DNA from: RI-242 sp038246255
GTDB lineage: Bacteria; Planctomycetota; UBA1135; GCA-002686595
NCBI GenBank assembly: GCA_038246255.1
Contig: JBBRWC010000159.1
Coordinates: 1-6,508 of the forward strand
Direction of reading: 5' to 3'
Length of the DNA stretch: 6,508 nt
A program made the position numbers and the translations under genes. This document shows positions 6,376 to 6,508 of this stretch, piece after piece (position 1 is the stretch's first letter; each line of letters starts with the position of its first letter). The notes below the pieces were generated by a model. The model was not told where the DNA came from, searched no databases, and saw nothing but the letters and a program-made list of their open reading frames with translations.

Positions 6376-6400
6376 CGCTTGACCACCATCACCGCTGAAC

Positions 6401-6405
6401 GAGGA
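6401..6405 (+). promoter_or_regulatory. Ribosome binding site of the restriction-helicase-like gene
   Basis: GAGGA stands 6 bases before GTG 6412. It is the best Shine-Dalgarno match in the window and decides the start of the gene that runs off the right edge. Confidence 0.7.
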
Positions 6406-6411
6406 ACCTGA

Positions 6412-6508
6412 GTGTCCGAGAAGGAAGCTACAGCCCGGATCAAGATCAACAAGCTGCTCGAAGCAGCCGGCTGGCGCTTCTTTCCGGTGGGCGACCAGCC
6501 CGCGAACA
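6412..6508 (+). CDS. N-terminus of a type I restriction R-subunit/DEAD-box helicase-like protein (partial)
   Basis: Only 32 codons are visible from GTG 6412, reading SEKEATARIKINKLLEAAGW then RFFPVGDQPAN. The pattern 'E..AR.KIN.LLE.AGWRFF' is what I remember from the start of type I restriction R-subunit and related DEAD/DEAH helicase-nuclease proteins (HsdR-like). Neither the nuclease nor the helicase motifs lie in the window, so the name rests on this short stretch. The gene begins 36 bases after the attC R' box, at the position of the next cassette gene. Restriction genes would fit a defence role alongside the GIY-YIG protein, but a full HsdR would be large for a cassette; it may instead be chromosomal DNA to the right of the last attC. 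Confidence 0.6.
   Translation, partial: MSEKEATARIKINKLLEAAGWRFFPVGDQPAN

Overview
The window comes from a GC-rich bacterium (42 of 60 bases are G or C in the sampled coding stretch 4441-4500) with strongly G/C-biased third codon positions. A long exported HEAT-repeat protein with a W-x-x-W-W motif fits a high-GC Planctomycetota lineage best. Myxococcota or another GC-rich group cannot be excluded, and no rRNA or marker gene settles it. 

Left part (1-2138, minus strand): the N-terminal ~712 codons of a secreted HEAT-repeat protein of unknown function, running off the left edge. Positions 2139-2401 are a divergent intergenic region with a small palindrome and a possible promoter. Centre (2402-5365, plus strand): one complete 987-residue protein with an unusual layout: disordered Pro/Ala N-terminus, NYN (PIN-like) endoribonuclease domain, Gly-rich linker, an unassigned helical segment, four consecutive S1 RNA-binding domains, and a C-terminal OST-HTH/LOTUS domain. 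It looks like a self-contained RNA-targeting nuclease. 

Right part (5358-6508): the NYN gene ends inside a tandem array of 12-bp units that carry seven stop codons in its frame. Next is a gene of lower GC encoding a GIY-YIG nuclease-like protein with a DUF4357 C-terminus. Its stop codon lies in a textbook integron recombination site (attC, 6312-6375): 7-bp R boxes, a CAGCGG/CCGCTG L stem, one extrahelical base and a terminal hairpin. The GIY-YIG gene is therefore a mobile gene cassette. After attC, with a good ribosome binding site, begins a further gene whose first 32 residues resemble the N-terminus of type I restriction R-subunit/DEAD-box helicase proteins. No integron integrase is present, so this is either the edge of an integrase-less cassette cluster (CALIN) or an integron whose platform lies outside. 

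The two most notable points are (i) the NYN-S1x4-LOTUS fusion, and (ii) a cassette junction where the 12-bp array closely resembles the left half of the nearby attC, next to probable DNA-defence cargo.
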